A stretch of DNA of 64,000 bases from Rhizophagus irregularis (GCF_026210795.1 NC_089439.1:4650001-4714000), one strand, 5' to 3'. Shown: positions 23,930 to 36,403, numbered from the stretch's first letter. The notes: generated by a model not told the origin, from the sequence alone. A program made the numbers and translations.

Positions 23930-24190
23930 AGATTTTAACTTGATAAAAGGAATCAAATATAAAATAGTTCATTTAAAGTCAGCTTCAAGCTTGGGTAACA
24001 ATTATGATGGAGTTTATACCAGCAGTTCTGTATCTCAATATTGGTCATTGAGGTAAGCTGATGGTAATAGTTATAATAATATCGATAGTTTAGATTCTGG
24101 AATGAGTTTAAACAGTAACAGTTAAAAAGCATTTATATCAGTACTCTTATCAATATTGGCTATTTGAAATTATAATAAAGCGAATAGTAA
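23930..24190 (+). pseudogene. Ricin-B lectin pseudogene
   Basis: The plus strand encodes DFNLIKGIKYKIVHLKS, then NYDGVYTSSSVSQYWSLR and a stop, then SLDSGMSLNS and another stop. This corresponds residue by residue to the lectin at 63582-64000 but carries several stops and length changes. The signal peptide is not recognisable. Confidence 0.75.
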
Positions 24191-24198
24191 TACTCCAA

Positions 24199-25720
24199 CC
24201 CTATAAAAAAATTGGATACGTTTTTTATAAAGTTTTTATACGATTTTTTTCCTTAGAAATAACGTATCATAATAGGATACGGAAAAATGCACAATTCCGT
24301 ATCACTAAAAATATGGTTTGGATACAGAATTTGCACGGGATTCATATATATGGAATTTACATGATTTGATCACTGATTTTATCACGAAATTTATACGATT
24401 TGGTTACTGAATTTACTACTTGTATTACAGTTTACTATAATTGTATTTACATAAATCTAATTTTACTTTATTAAATTAAATAAAAAATAAAAAATAAACA
24501 AAATACAAATACATTTTGAAAATTCCCTCCTTATTAAAACCATCTATTGCAACCAAAATTATCTATAAGTTCAGGTTCATTTGGAGTCAAACAACCTAAA
24601 AAAACAAAAAAAAGAAACATAAGAACGTCTAACTTAATTGGAAACAAAACCCCCCTTCATATAGTATCTCCAATCGTCCAAGTCACTAAAGGTCAGCATT
24701 CCTACAAAAAAAGAAAGAGAACTCCAGAATGTCTGACCTACATAAAAGAAAAGAATTATGAAGCGTCTGATGAAAAAGAAACCAGAACAACAAAATAAAT
24801 CCCAAAACTGACCTACAAAAAAAAGAAGACTCTGAAACAACAAAACTGAAACAACCTACAAAAAGAAAAGAATCTGAACCCAACTTGCAAAAAAAAAAAA
24901 GAAAGAAAAAGGAAAGACTTCCCAAACTGATCTACAAAAAAGAAAAAAGAAACTGAATTTTCTCATAAAAAAAAATCTGCTGGCCTATGAAATAAAAAAA
25001 GGGATAAATATAAATAAAAAAGAAAGGGGAATAAAGAATAAATCAAAAAAAAAATTTTTTTAAAAAGAGGGTAACGAAGTTAGGAAAGTTGAAAATTTTT
25101 TTTTTTAAAGGGAGGACGTCAAAGTTAGAAAAATAAAAAATTTTTTATGAAGAGGAAATAGAAATAGAAAGAAGAAATTTTTTTTAAAAAAAAAAGAAGA
25201 GTGGGAATAAAAGAATAAATCAAAAAATTTTTTTTTTTTAAGGGAGTGACGAAAAAAAAAATTTTTTTTTAAAGGAGAGTAACGAAAAAAAAATTTTTTA
25301 AAGTGAGGTACAAAAAAAAAATTTTTTTTAAAATGGGGTAACGAAGAAGAAAAATTTAGAAAAAATAACAAAAATAAGATAAGAGAAAAGGAAAGACAAA
25401 AAGGAAGATCAGAAGATCAATCTCATCAAAGTAAGGGTTTATATAAAAAACAAAAAACGTATCATAACAAAACAATAAACAATCACGTGATCTCGTGTTA
25501 TAATACGAGATTTTTGTAAAATTATTTTCTAAAAATATTAAGTTTAAAAATTCCGTATACATTCCGTATGATTAATTTTTTCCGTATACATTAGTTTTTT
25601 TAAAAAATGTTCAAAAATGAATTGCTTATTAAATATACAGAATTTGTATACGAAAACTATAGAAACGTACATAAAATATATACAAAACGTATTCTTTCCA
25701 TATCCATATTTCTTATAGGG
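24199..25720. mobile_element. Non-autonomous element with CCCTATAAAAAA ends and A/T hairpin array
   Basis: The left end CCCTATAAAAAAATTGGATA and the right end, read in reverse (CCCTATAAGAAATATGGATA), are inverted repeats of about 20 bp. The interior has no transposase. It holds loose ctacaaaaaaaagaa repeats (24700-24960) and an array of homopolymer A/T hairpins with ggggtaacga spacers (25030-25350). A related, inverted end segment lies at about 31690-32015. Confidence 0.55.
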
Positions 25721-26211
25721 CAAATATAAGACTCGCATTAACCTTTTAAGTGGAGATTTGCTTTTGAATATTATGCAAATACAACAATAGAACAAACTAT
25801 CGGTAGAATTGAAACAAAATCAAAACATCAGAATCATTTGAATTTACAAATCAGTTGCCTATTCTCGAATTATTGAAGATATTTGTTGGTAAAATTAAAA
25901 GTATATTTCGTTAAAATCATGAGAAAGTATACAGGGAATCCATATCAGAAACGGTTTCATATAATCAAAAAATTACCGTGCGTGCTACCTATACTTTCCG
26001 CCCAAATAAATGGCCCATTCCATCCCATCCCAAATTTCCAAATCCCCCGAATCATTGACCAGCAAACAAATTTCCTTTTGAAAACTGCTTATAACCAAAC
26101 TTTCATTTCGTATGACTCATGCGACATCACTTAAAACCACGAAAATTAAGTTCAAAATTTAGATTTTTTGAGCTTTCAAGGAAAAGATTAAAAAAGAGGA
26201 AAAAATAAAGT

Positions 26212-26443
26212 TCATTTCATCACGATTGTGACAAGTATCGCGCCTACACGCTGTGTATCAACCAGTACTGGTGGCCTTGTTTGGAGAGAATTCAAATACT
26301 AAAAATCTATGATTTTCTGAACTGTAAGAAGATTTAGTTAATTTAAAGCACTTTTTACGAAACAAAAATAAAATAACATTATATTTACATTTATTCCACT
26401 TATCAGATGGCTTACTGGGCGACTTCCACCTTCTGTGACTTAA
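26212..26443 (-). pseudogene. Z-family pseudogene (copy of the 33.3-33.7 kb gene)
   Basis: Minus strand. A middle-exon remnant (up to about 26443, ending at 26400 before a GT) encodes SHRRWKSPSKPSDK, like SYRKWKISTNK in Z1. After an AG acceptor at 26322-26323 the last exon encodes QKIIDF, a stop, then YLNSLQTRPPVLV. That matches YLYANSLIDTRPPVLL of Z1. The expected PDEMKP ending is lost by frameshift. The order, intron position and phase match Z1. Confidence 0.55.
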
Positions 26444-26937
26444 GTATTTATAGAGAAAAGTAATATAAGATTAATAAAATATAACAATACTTTATAGTAC
26501 TACTAAATAACGTATAATTTATTAATTACCGCGGGATTGGATTTATTCAACATTTTATGAATAAAAAATATTAAACAGCAATTCTCAGGAGAAGAATTGT
26601 TAATTCTTCTCTCTTTTATATTAAAAATTACATTACATTACAATTACTAAGATTATACAAAGTCTAATACCCTATTTGATTGTTTTTTTGATTTATTCCA
26701 TTCTTTTTTTATTTTTTTGTTTGTATGCTTTCGAACCTGGTAATCACTACTGTTATATCAATTAATTTTCTTTGCTACTATTATAAAAATTCTTTGTACA
26801 AATAGAATACCAAGAAATTATGTTGGCTGTTACATTTCGGCAATACTCTTATAGTTTTTATTTGTTAAGAATTAAAAATAATTATAGAAGTTTCTCTGTC
26901 AATATTGGTTTAACAGGTAATCGTGATATACAGTATA

Positions 26938-27094
26938 CTTTACAGAAACTTCAAGATCGTAGCGATGGCTTAATGCGCAGTAACTGCATATATGTAATTT
27001 CTTTACGATTACATAATGTGGTCATTATGTACTGTATTTATAACGCAGTTACTGCGCATTAAGCCATCGTTACGATCTTGGAGTTTCTGTAAAG
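26938..27094. mobile_element. Near-perfect hairpin MITE with TA target duplication
   Basis: About 50 bp at the left (ctttacagaaacttcaagat...) are the inverse of the right arm (...atcttggagtttctgtaaag), with a loop of about 55 bp. TA flanks both ends. This is a Stowaway-like foldback of 157 bp, and its high arm identity suggests recent activity. Confidence 0.75.
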
Positions 27095-28600
27095 TATTAA
27101 TGCACAGTAAATGGGGAATTACTTTAGTCTTTATCTATAAAATTTTTAGAAAATTGATCACTTGTCTGGAACGTTCGGTTTTTTTAAGTTACTTTTATTT
27201 TTTAACTAATTTTGAATTGCATGGTTTACATGATAAGCCTTTTCCCTAAATGATTGTCAACTTTTTGTGTATCATTTGATAAACTCCGTTAATCATTTTG
27301 TATTATACCGCCGCCGAACATCAACCAATAACCATGAAATTTAGCTAAAACAGAAAAGGCAATATCTTTTTTTTTAAAAAAAAAGAAAGCTCGCTTAGAA
27401 AGTTAAATATTCTAGAAAATGTTCGGATATGTAATGAAAACGCCATTTCTGAACATGCATCGGACATTTTATTAGCACTTGGTAGTTGAAAGCAGTCTTT
27501 TTTCACATTCAAACATATTATCACTAGAAATAATATACGGTATTGTTTGTAATCTCTCGTTGATCTAAGCGTTACAAAGGAATGTTAATTTTTTTCCAAT
27601 TTTGATAGTCTAAATTATTAAATTATTACAATACAAGTGCAGCTTTGGACGCTGAGCATTTTTAGGTAGTCAGATATTGTAATAACACACAAAAAAGCGG
27701 TTTAGTAAAGTCAATTTATAAATATCCAGGATAATACTCATTTTATCCTATTGCGAAAGAACTTACATGTTGATCATAATAGCGCTTCCCTAGAGGTTTT
27801 GATTTTTAAAGCCCAATAAAATACCAACCAGTTTAATCCGCCATTTTAAATTGAGTTTCACATAAACTGGTTACAACCGATTTACGAATCAAATTCTAGA
27901 TGCTTCCATATATGTCGCAGTCAGTTTCTTGCACACTTAGGAATAGAAAATAGTATCTATTGCAGTCTGCTCTTAGCGTCAGTATACTCCAAGATTTCCA
28001 AAACTTCGAAATGGTAAGTTTCGTAATGAAATTTTATATATATTTTTTATTTATAAAAGAACGTTACTAATGTGATCATTTTCATAGACAAATTTGACAA
28101 TTTCAAGGATTAGTAATATATGCCATTTTTAAAGAAAATGATAATTGTATAAGTTTAATTATTTTTTCAGTTTTTTGTTTTTTGATTTAATTTTTTGGAG
28201 GCCCTTTAGGCTTCAGTACAAGTATTTAGAACTCGGCTTGAAAAGTAAGTTTTGAAAAGTTTTTTTTAAAAAATTTGCTATTTATCACGCTAGTGATGGC
28301 ATATGATCGTAAATTTAGGCCGGATAGTACATTATTAAAAAATAATTTTTTTAAATTTTATTAAGTGGCTCAAATTTAGTATATAAAATTAACAATATAC
28401 ATAAATTCCAAATGAATACAATATAAATTATAAACGATGACTATTTACTGGGAATGTTTGGGACGTAGCCCAGGATACATATTATTTTTTAATAAATATT
28501 GATATTGAAGAGTATTTTTTTTCATGATATAATTAGTATCTGCAAAGTACATTATACAAGACCAATGATTGATGCATTGTTTTTGTAAAGATATGCGGTC
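27095..28600. other. Gene-free interval
   Basis: No supported gene or clear repeat beyond simple AT-rich runs. A short open frame (27016-27249) overlaps the hairpin element and is not believed to be coding. Confidence 0.5.
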
Positions 28601-29233
28601 TTATTTTGAATCTCTGATTTTTTCACATTCATCGTAAGGTGCTTCATCAAGAGTTGCTTCGCCTAGATCACCAAATACGTGGAAACAGGTATCTTTGTTA
28701 TAACCACCTTTATTTGAACTCGGACCATCATTAATGACGTGCATATCAACCCAGTATGTTGTAGTATTATCTAACGTATGATAAGTAAGAATACCATTTC
28801 TTAAATCCGCACCGTGTTCACCTATACCATCGAAGGTCCCACAACTGAAACAATAAAATAAATTATTATGTTCCGCATTTGGAGGTATATAAGTTATGAA
28901 GTTGTGTAGATAATCTTCCTGCCAAACACAACATGTATCTGTACATAAATAAAATTAAATTAAAATCAAAAGGAATATACATATATAATATCAAATCACT
29001 CATGGAATTTAGCTCAATAAAATCAGATAAAATTACCAGTATCTTGACCACCCCAATTCCTAAGTAGAACCTCATATGCTATATATATTATTAAATAAAT
29101 TAAATCACTGTATTTGGAACTAATAAATATTTCAGAGCTTTTTACCTTTAGTGGCTGGCATCAAAGCTATGATATTCATTAAGCTACAGATGGTTACGAT
29201 GATAATATAAGTGAAAGAAATAGGACGTCGCAT
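28601..29233 (-). CDS. Small secreted cysteine-containing protein
   Basis: Three exons: 29146-29233, 29037-29078 and 28601-28938, with phases 1 and 1, giving 155 residues. The N-terminus (MRRPISFTYIIIVTICSLMN...) is basic then hydrophobic and ends in ALMPATKA, a plausible signal peptide of about 25-30 residues. The mature part carries six cysteines (DTCCVWQ, FYCFSCG, DTCFHV, YDECEK), enough for three disulphides. It also has aromatic/Gly-rich stretches and no transmembrane segment. A TATATAAATA motif lies about 60 bp upstream. No family is recognised. Small size, signal peptide and even Cys count would fit a secreted effector-like or cell-wall protein, but that is inference. Confidence 0.75.
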
Positions 29234-29293
29234 AGTAAGTTTAATGTGTTTTTTAAAATAATTTTAATAATTTTTAATAAGCACTTTTCTTTC

Positions 29294-29306
29294 TTATTTA
29301 TATAAG
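29294..29306 (-). promoter_or_regulatory. TATA-like motif upstream of the secreted protein gene
   Basis: TATATAAATAAG on the minus strand lies about 60 bp before the start codon at 29233, the only such motif close to it. In AT-rich DNA this is weak evidence. Confidence 0.35.
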
Positions 29307-29795
29307 AAATTTGGAATAATCACGTTGTTAGATTGAATGAGAAAAAAATGGATTGTGAATAAGAAGAAAGATGAACACTTGCTATTGGATCATTTCAGGG
29401 GAATTAAGTTTCTGAAAGTATTTTTTTTATCCATTGATAGACGTAATTCAGAATCATACGAAATTAAAAATTTTGGTTATTCAAGATAATCAATAGGAAA
29501 TTTCCTAAACTTTATCAAGTTTGGCTTAAAGTACGGTCTTTTTTAACCATATGACAGCATTCATTTTAAAGAATGACAATCCGATATCGGACCGGATGTT
29601 TCATTGAATATGTTCAATTATATTTTTTTTTCTATTTTATTTGCGATAGTATGATTTTGAAGTGGTGATCATCCTGCATGACCTTCCTTATTCATTCACT
29701 TTTTCGCTTAATTTGTAGTTTGTCCTCTGATCTTCATGCAGATTTTCATCTTTTTGGGAATGCACCATGTGAACTTCGTAGTTGAATCTTATAAA

Positions 29796-29890
29796 ATAGC
29801 TATATAGCTATATAGCTATATAGCTATTGCTATTGCTATAGCTATAGCTATAGACGTTGTTATTGCAATATTGCAATATTGCAATATTGC
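29796..29890 (+). repeat. Hexanucleotide palindromic microsatellites (tatagc)n and (attgca)n
   Basis: About four units of atagctat, then ctattg and agctat units, then four units of attgcaat-type repeats. Each hexamer block is self-complementary (agctatagct, ttgcaatattgcaa), so the tract can fold into alternative hairpins. Confidence 0.85.
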
Positions 29891-30450
29891 TTCTTTGATA
29901 TCATTAGAATAAAATTACAAAATATTCATTTTTGTGCCACTTTTACTACATATTAACTTGCGGCATCAAGCAATAAGTTTTATATTTGTATTTAATTTTG
30001 TTGATCGTTATTGATTTTCAAAGAAATAAAATATTCAAATATATTTCTTTTTTTCGTTAAAAAAATTAAAACGTGTAGATGATCATGCAGATCTTGTGAT
30101 AAAAGTGTTAGACGAAATTTTTTTTCAAAAATTTAAAATTTTTTCTTTTTTTATAAAACATCATAAATTTTTTTTACATTTTTTTCTATTTGTAAGATTA
30201 AATATTTGGATATTACATAATTACAAATTAAATTTATAAGACTTTCTTTTAGAAAATAATGTGATATTTCATAAAAAATATTTTTTCTTACTATTTTTAT
30301 TTTAAACTACTTGAATTTATAATTAATAAAAGAATTAATTTAAAATTCATGTTATTTCAAATTTTTGTCAACTCAGTTCTTAATTTTCATATTACATTTT
30401 TTTTATATAAAATTTTTTTAAATTAAACTTCTTTTCCAAATACATTATAA

Positions 30451-31577
30451 TCTTCACTTTGGACAAATGAAATTAACTTTATTTATTAATTAAAAGTTGT
30501 TCAGGCAGGTTAAAACCACTTGAATATTAATTTTCATGAATGTAGGTGTAGTGCTTAGAGAAGATTGCATTTTTGTTGATGATATTAACTCTCTTTTCTA
30601 TTTTTTAATTTAGAACATAATATCTCCACTTTGGACAAATGAAATCAACTTCATTTATTAATTGAAAGTTGTTCAGGCAGGTTGAAACCACTTGAATATT
30701 AATTTTCATGAATGTAGGTGTAGTGCTTAAAGAAGATTGCATTTTTCTTGATAATATTAACTCTCTTTTCTATTTTTTTTTAATTTAGAGCGTAATATCT
30801 CCACTTTGGACAAATGAAATCAACTTCATTTATTAATTGAAAGTTGTTCAGGCAGGTTGAAACCACTTGAATATTAATTTTCATGAATGTAGGTGTAGTT
30901 CTTAGAGAAAATTGCATTTTTGTTGATGATATTAACTCTCTTTTCTATTTTTTAATTTAGAGCGTAATATCTCCACTTTGGACAAATGAAATCAACTTTA
31001 TTTATTAATTGAAAGTTGTTCAGGCAGGTTGAAACCACCTGAATATTAATTTTCATGAATGTAGGTGTAGTGCTTAGAGAAGATTGCATTTTTGTTAATG
31101 ATATTAACTCTCTTTTCTATTTTTTTAATTTAGAGCGTAATATCTCCACTTTGAACAAATGAAATCAACTTCATTTATTAATTGAAAGTTGTTCAGGCAG
31201 ATTAAAAGCACTTGAATATTAATTTTCATGAATGTAGGTGTAGTGCTTAAAGAAGATTGCATTTTTCTTGATGATATTAACTCTCTTTTCTATTTTTTTT
31301 AATTTAGAGCGTAATATCTCCACTTTGGACAAATGAAATCAACTTTATTTATTAATTGAAAGTTGTTCAGGCAGGTTGAAACCACTTGAATATTAATTTT
31401 CATGAATGTAGGTGTAGTGCTTATAGAAGATTGCATTTTTGTTGATGATATTAACTCTCTTTTCTTTTTCTTTAATTTAGAGCGTAATATCTCCACTTTG
31501 GACAAATGAAATCAACTTTATTTATTAATTGAAAGTTGTTCAGGCAGGTTAAAAGCACTTGAATATTAATTTTCATA
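30451..31577 (+). repeat. 173-bp satellite-like tandem array, seven copies
   Basis: Units begin (tatctccactttggacaaat) at 30451, 30621, 30796, 30968, 31141, 31314 and 31488, with a spacing of 170-175 bp. The first unit starts slightly differently and the last is cut off before 31580. The units are highly similar and differ mostly in the length of a T run before aatttag. No conserved long open frame runs across units, so it is read as non-coding. Confidence 0.9.
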
Positions 31578-31579
31578 AA

Positions 31580-33275
31580 ATTTTATTTTTTGTAGCTGTA
31601 TTAACTTTAAAACACTTATTACAACTTACGTCATTATTTTAAATAATAAGAATTAATTTATATTATTGGCTAATTATAATCACATGATACTAAGGATTTT
31701 TTTTATTTTTATATTTGATTTAATAATTTAGTAAAATATTATTAAAATCAAATTCATATAAATGCAACTAATATTAATAATTGTAATTTAAGCAGTAAAT
31801 TCATTAACCAAATCGTGTAAATTCTATGCTTAAATTATGTAATTTCTGTGATCAAATCAATATAAATTCGGCATAAATTATGGTCAAATCATGCAAAATG
31901 ATACATTTTTGTGATATGGAATTGTGCATTTTTCCGTATCCCTATATAGATTAGAAACATTATTTTTAAGAAAAAATTGTATAAAACCTTATTAAAAACA
32001 TGATTTTTTATAGGTTTAATTATAATAAAATTTTATTATTTGGTAATATTTTACATACAATTCAATTTATTTATATCAAAAAATTTTTTTAATTATAAAT
32101 GTTATGTTTGGGGGACGAAGTCCCCTGGCAAATCGCATATTCTAGTTTTTATACTAAAATTTGGCAAAAATGGTGATTTTACCGTTTTTACATATAAAAA
32201 TTATGATCTTCAGTGGTGGATTTTTCGGCAACTACCAAGTCCAATCTTTCTGATTTTTTAAACATAAGCTATTTTTTAGTCAAAGAATTGATTTCTGGAA
32301 TTCATTTGGCCGTAACTGCTCTAGTTAAAAAGTTAAGAATTTTGCCATTTTTAGAATTAAAAATGTCCGCCAATTTTTACTAATAATTAAGCTAAAAAAA
32401 CACTTTTAAAAAGTGTCTCATGTCTCAAACTTTTAAAATAAATATAAATTTATTGTTGGGCCCACTGAATTTTTTAAGATTTTTTAATTTTTAGGGTGGT
32501 CGGATACTTTTTACCGGGGAGTGTACAATAAGAGGAAGTATCATTTCTTATTAATAAATATTTTTATTATTTTTTTCCCTACAAAAAATGTCTAATATTC
32601 TGGTCATGGAATTAAAATCATGAAAATTATTCGGATAGTTTAAATTTCGCCAAATCTACAAAAATTAGTATGTAATATGTAGATATAATGGAAAATTTTT
32701 TTATTAGCATGCCGGATTTAAAAACCCGCTCGTCTCATGTCTGCTGTGGCAAGCAATCCACCAAATATATAACTTGCATGGTTGTTTTTATACTCTTCCC
32801 TCTCTTTTTTTTCTTTCTTTTTTTTTAAAAAAAAAATTTTATTTATAAGTGAAAAATACAAATCATATCATAGAATAAAAGTTAAAAATACATAATTGTA
32901 TATAATACATGAAAAAATTTAGTAGAGTTGCTTAATAAAACTTAATCATGATCTTAAAATTGGAACTGGATGCGATGAAATACAGGGTCAGGTGACATAA
33001 AAAAAGTAAAAGAGAAAAAAAAAGAATATAAAAATAAAGGTGAATAAAGGGGAAATAGAACTTAACTTGCAAGATGTTGATTTTGTTTGTTTCGTTAAAC
33101 GTTTAAATGGTTCGTTCAAAATTACTAAGCTATTCAAGATTCGTTAACTTTTCGATTTTTTGAGCACCAAGCATTAAAAATAACGAGAATAAAAGGGGAG
33201 AAAGAGAATCGAGCCAAAAGTAGTGAAAATAAAATGAGGTCTAAAATATGAATAATTGTGATACAAGCAATATAA
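31580..33275. other. Repeat-rich, gene-free interval
   Basis: 31690-32015 is an inverted, diverged copy of the left end of the element at 24199 (shared atacggaaaaatgcacaattcc). A gtttgggggacgaagtcccc palindrome lies at 32106-32125. 32800-33060 is A/T homopolymer-rich. No gene is supported. Confidence 0.5.
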
Positions 33276-33712
33276 TCATATTATTGGTTTCATTTCGTCT
33301 GGAAAATCAAGTTGTTCCCCAAGTAACACGGGTGGCCTTGTGTCAATAAGGGAATTGGCGTAAAGATATTCGAACATTCGAACTGCAAGGATACATTCAA
33401 TTTAAATGACTTTCTTATGAATATGAAAATACATAAAATTATAGTTACATAAAATTATAGTTACTTTTATTTGTCGATATCTTCCATTTTCTGTAACTTT
33501 TGACGACGGATGATCGATTTGACATTTTTAAAATTTTCTAAAAAAAATAATAATAATAAATAAACAAACATTTTTTACAGTTACTAGTATAATTAATATA
33601 CCATGATGAGACGATAGACTTCCATAATTAATTTCTTTAACGTCATGTTGACATTTTTAAGCTGATATTCGCAATCGTATTGACTAGCGGAGTTTAAATT
33701 TAGCTTCATCAT
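33276..33712 (-). CDS. Small three-exon protein ending in PDEMKP (Z1)
   Basis: Exons 33602-33712, 33465-33537 and 33276-33382, with phases 0 and 1, give 96 residues from MMKLNLNS. The reading frame is also open further upstream (IVRSIKIYKIYSELFFYF...), so an earlier start or another 5' exon is possible. The protein is basic, with SYRKWKISTNKIRMFEYLYA, then TRPPVLLGEQLDFPDEMKPI at the end. A broken copy with the same intron positions lies at 26212-26443. The Y genes at 44.6 and 48.5 kb end in PDEMRP or PDECKP after the same intron phase. I do not recognise a domain. Conservation of the C-terminus among the copies argues for a real gene family. Confidence 0.55.
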
Positions 33713-34327
33713 ATTACGAAAATAAAAAAAAAGCTCACTGTAAATTTTGTAAATTTTAATTGATCGTACGATTTTCTGAAACACGGTGTCATTTTATATC
33801 CAAAATGAAATAATAAATTATATTTATTCCGTTGGAAAAAAAATGAATCAGTAGGATTAGACAACTTTTATGATTGTTTAATTTCTTTCTTTTTTTATTT
33901 TCTTATTTTATTTTATTTTTTTTTAATTGTAAAATTATGCCATGCTTCAATGACAGTTTGATCAACATTCTTATCATGATTAACGTTTACTATTCAATAC
34001 AGCATGTCATTATCACTGCTTTGTTACTATTAACAAAATTCTTTAATAAAATAATTTACCACAAAGTTATGACGGCCGTTACATCATACCAGCTGCACTA
34101 TTACATCTAATAAAGAATAAAATTATCTTGATCGTTTTATTGATATAATTGGTTGGAAATAAAAATAATTATAAAAATTTTCAATATCAACATAACAAAT
34201 AATTTTTTTTTATTGAAATAAAAAAAAAATCATAATAACTAATGTGATATATATAGATAGAATATCCAATAGAAAATTAAGAATAGCTTATTCTAAACGA
34301 TTTTTTTTCCGATCGATATTTCATCAT

Positions 34328-34484
34328 CCTGTAAAAATAAGTCGATCCGTTTTTTAAATTCCACCTTTTTTCCGTAAAAGGCTCATATTCCGGAATTAAT
34401 AACCTTATATCACGGAATTTATCGAATTATTTACGTTTTCCGTGAATGAATCCGTGAAAAACTCATTTTTACGGAGTTTTTACA
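34328..34484. mobile_element. MITE with CTGTAAAAA ends (copy 1)
   Basis: Starts cctgtaaaaataagtcgatc and ends acggagtttttacag. The same sequence recurs at 52383-52533 in the same orientation. The internal sequence is rich in ccgt/acgg motifs and non-coding. Confidence 0.65.
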
Positions 34485-36403
34485 GAAATAACGGATATAG
34501 AACATTTGGAAACTTTATGATTTGTAATACTTTTGTAATTGTTTAAATTCACTTTTTTAGTTGTCATCTTGTTCTCACACCTTTTTTAATATGCTATAAC
34601 TAAAGCAGGAAATAAATAAATAACGTAAATATAAACGGAAAAGAAAATATAAAAAAGGAGTTACATGATAAGCACAATAAGCCTCTTCTAAATATGCTTA
34701 AAATGATTGACAGCCATGTTGATTTCGCATTGTTTACTATGATAAATGCAGGTATCCATTTTAAAATAGAATATTTTAACATTGCTTTTATTTTTTTAAA
34801 AAAGGAAAAAAAATAAACATTCTAGGTATGAAAACGCCCATTGCTTTAACGGACTTTTCCAGGAAATTTCATATGAAAATTATTAGGTAATTCGGACTTT
34901 TTTAATAAGAATTTCAATTAGAAATGTACTATAGAAAGAAATTCATCACCTTGATTCTCAGCATACTAATACTTATGATAAAATAATAAAAATAAACTAC
35001 CAATTTATTATTTACGTGTTTGTGTAACTATATTAAAATATTTTTTATATCCAGAAACAACGTTTCTAAAGCCGATGTTTGAAAATAGACTAGTGTAAGT
35101 GAAGGCAATATTTTGCTAAAGCTTCATGTTTATTGGCGTATTATTAGTTTTCTTTACTAGGGCTGCAGACTTTTTCTTTTTTTAGCTACGTCACTCATTA
35201 AGTCGATGAAAGGTTGTAACTTATGACATAGCTCGATATTATATCAATTATTATAAAATTTTTATGTGAACATCTGCAGTGACGTTATTTACATAACTTT
35301 TTACGGCAGTTACGTCGTAATAAATATAAAGGTTAAAAAAATTAAATAAAATCCTTTTTAACGGTAAAATTTCTAAATATAATATTTTACTCTATTGAAA
35401 ATTTATTGATTATATTTAAATACGAATATATTTACATTTGTATTTTTATTAATGAAATGACATACAACTTTTTATTACAGATATTGGGAAATATCGCCAC
35501 TGCATATTTTTTTTCGAAAATTATAAAACACGCCATGGCGCTCGACGCCATAGTTATATGATTTATGTATTTTTTATTTGTTACAGTACTTTAACTTTTA
35601 TCCTATATTATTAGTAGATTAGCTAAACTGATTCATATAATAATTATATTCTACTTTGCAGTATTTAATTCTGCAGCATATACTTTACATATATTCTTAT
35701 AGGGTTTTCAATTTTTTTTTATTTTACAATATTTGCTAATTGAATCTTTTTTCTGACCATTTTCGAGGGTGCTGAGCAATTTTGATTAGTACAACTTGTT
35801 TAGTTTAGACCATAGTTTTTGAGAAAACGCACACTATGGCGTTGAGCGCCAGTGGTGTGATTTAGTGAAGTTGATTTTTTTCTTTTAATGATTATATTGT
35901 TTCAATAAAGGTAAATAAAGGAAAAAATGCTAAGAAATATATAGTTTCAGCAGTAGTGGTATGATTTACAAGTTTTCTAATAAAATAATTATAGAATATA
36001 AATCCTGTTTATTTCAAAATTAGTAACTTTGATAAAAAAATATAATAAAAACGGTTTGTAATAAAAACTTTTTAAGGCCTTTAAATATTGTTTCTTTTGC
36101 ATAATTACAAAATAAATGTGGCTGATGGAGTTTTTACTTTTTGGAGACGTCCTCAACGTGACGAGAGATCTACGATTTATACTTATTTGAAATTTTCAGG
36201 ATATATGCACCTATAAAATTGGAGTCGTAACAAAACCTACGTTTCATTCGTTTCCAAGGGTATTTTATTGTGTAACCCTACCGTTGTTCCTTGATCGATC
36301 AATGTGACTCATACACAACATACAGTGAAGTCTCGAATCAATGAATCAATTGAATCATCGTATATTATACTATTATATTGAGGTTTCAAGTATCTGCGCC
36401 AAA

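Larger units (their letters stand above)
22735..24195. repeat. Degenerate segmental duplicate of 61.2-64.0 kb
   Basis: Blocks of this interval match 61190-64000 in the same order and orientation. They include the end of the X-family gene (aaatcgacgaaattctg, cgtttaa/gtcaaactagaatttatg), its first exon, an intermediate coding remnant (aaaaaaggaatacaagc), noncoding blocks and the start of the lectin gene. Many small deletions make it about half as long. Confidence 0.75.

Noticed and set aside
31299-31505. Open frame inside the 173-bp satellite
   Set aside because: Not maintained from unit to unit. Stops and shifts differ, so no evidence of coding selection.
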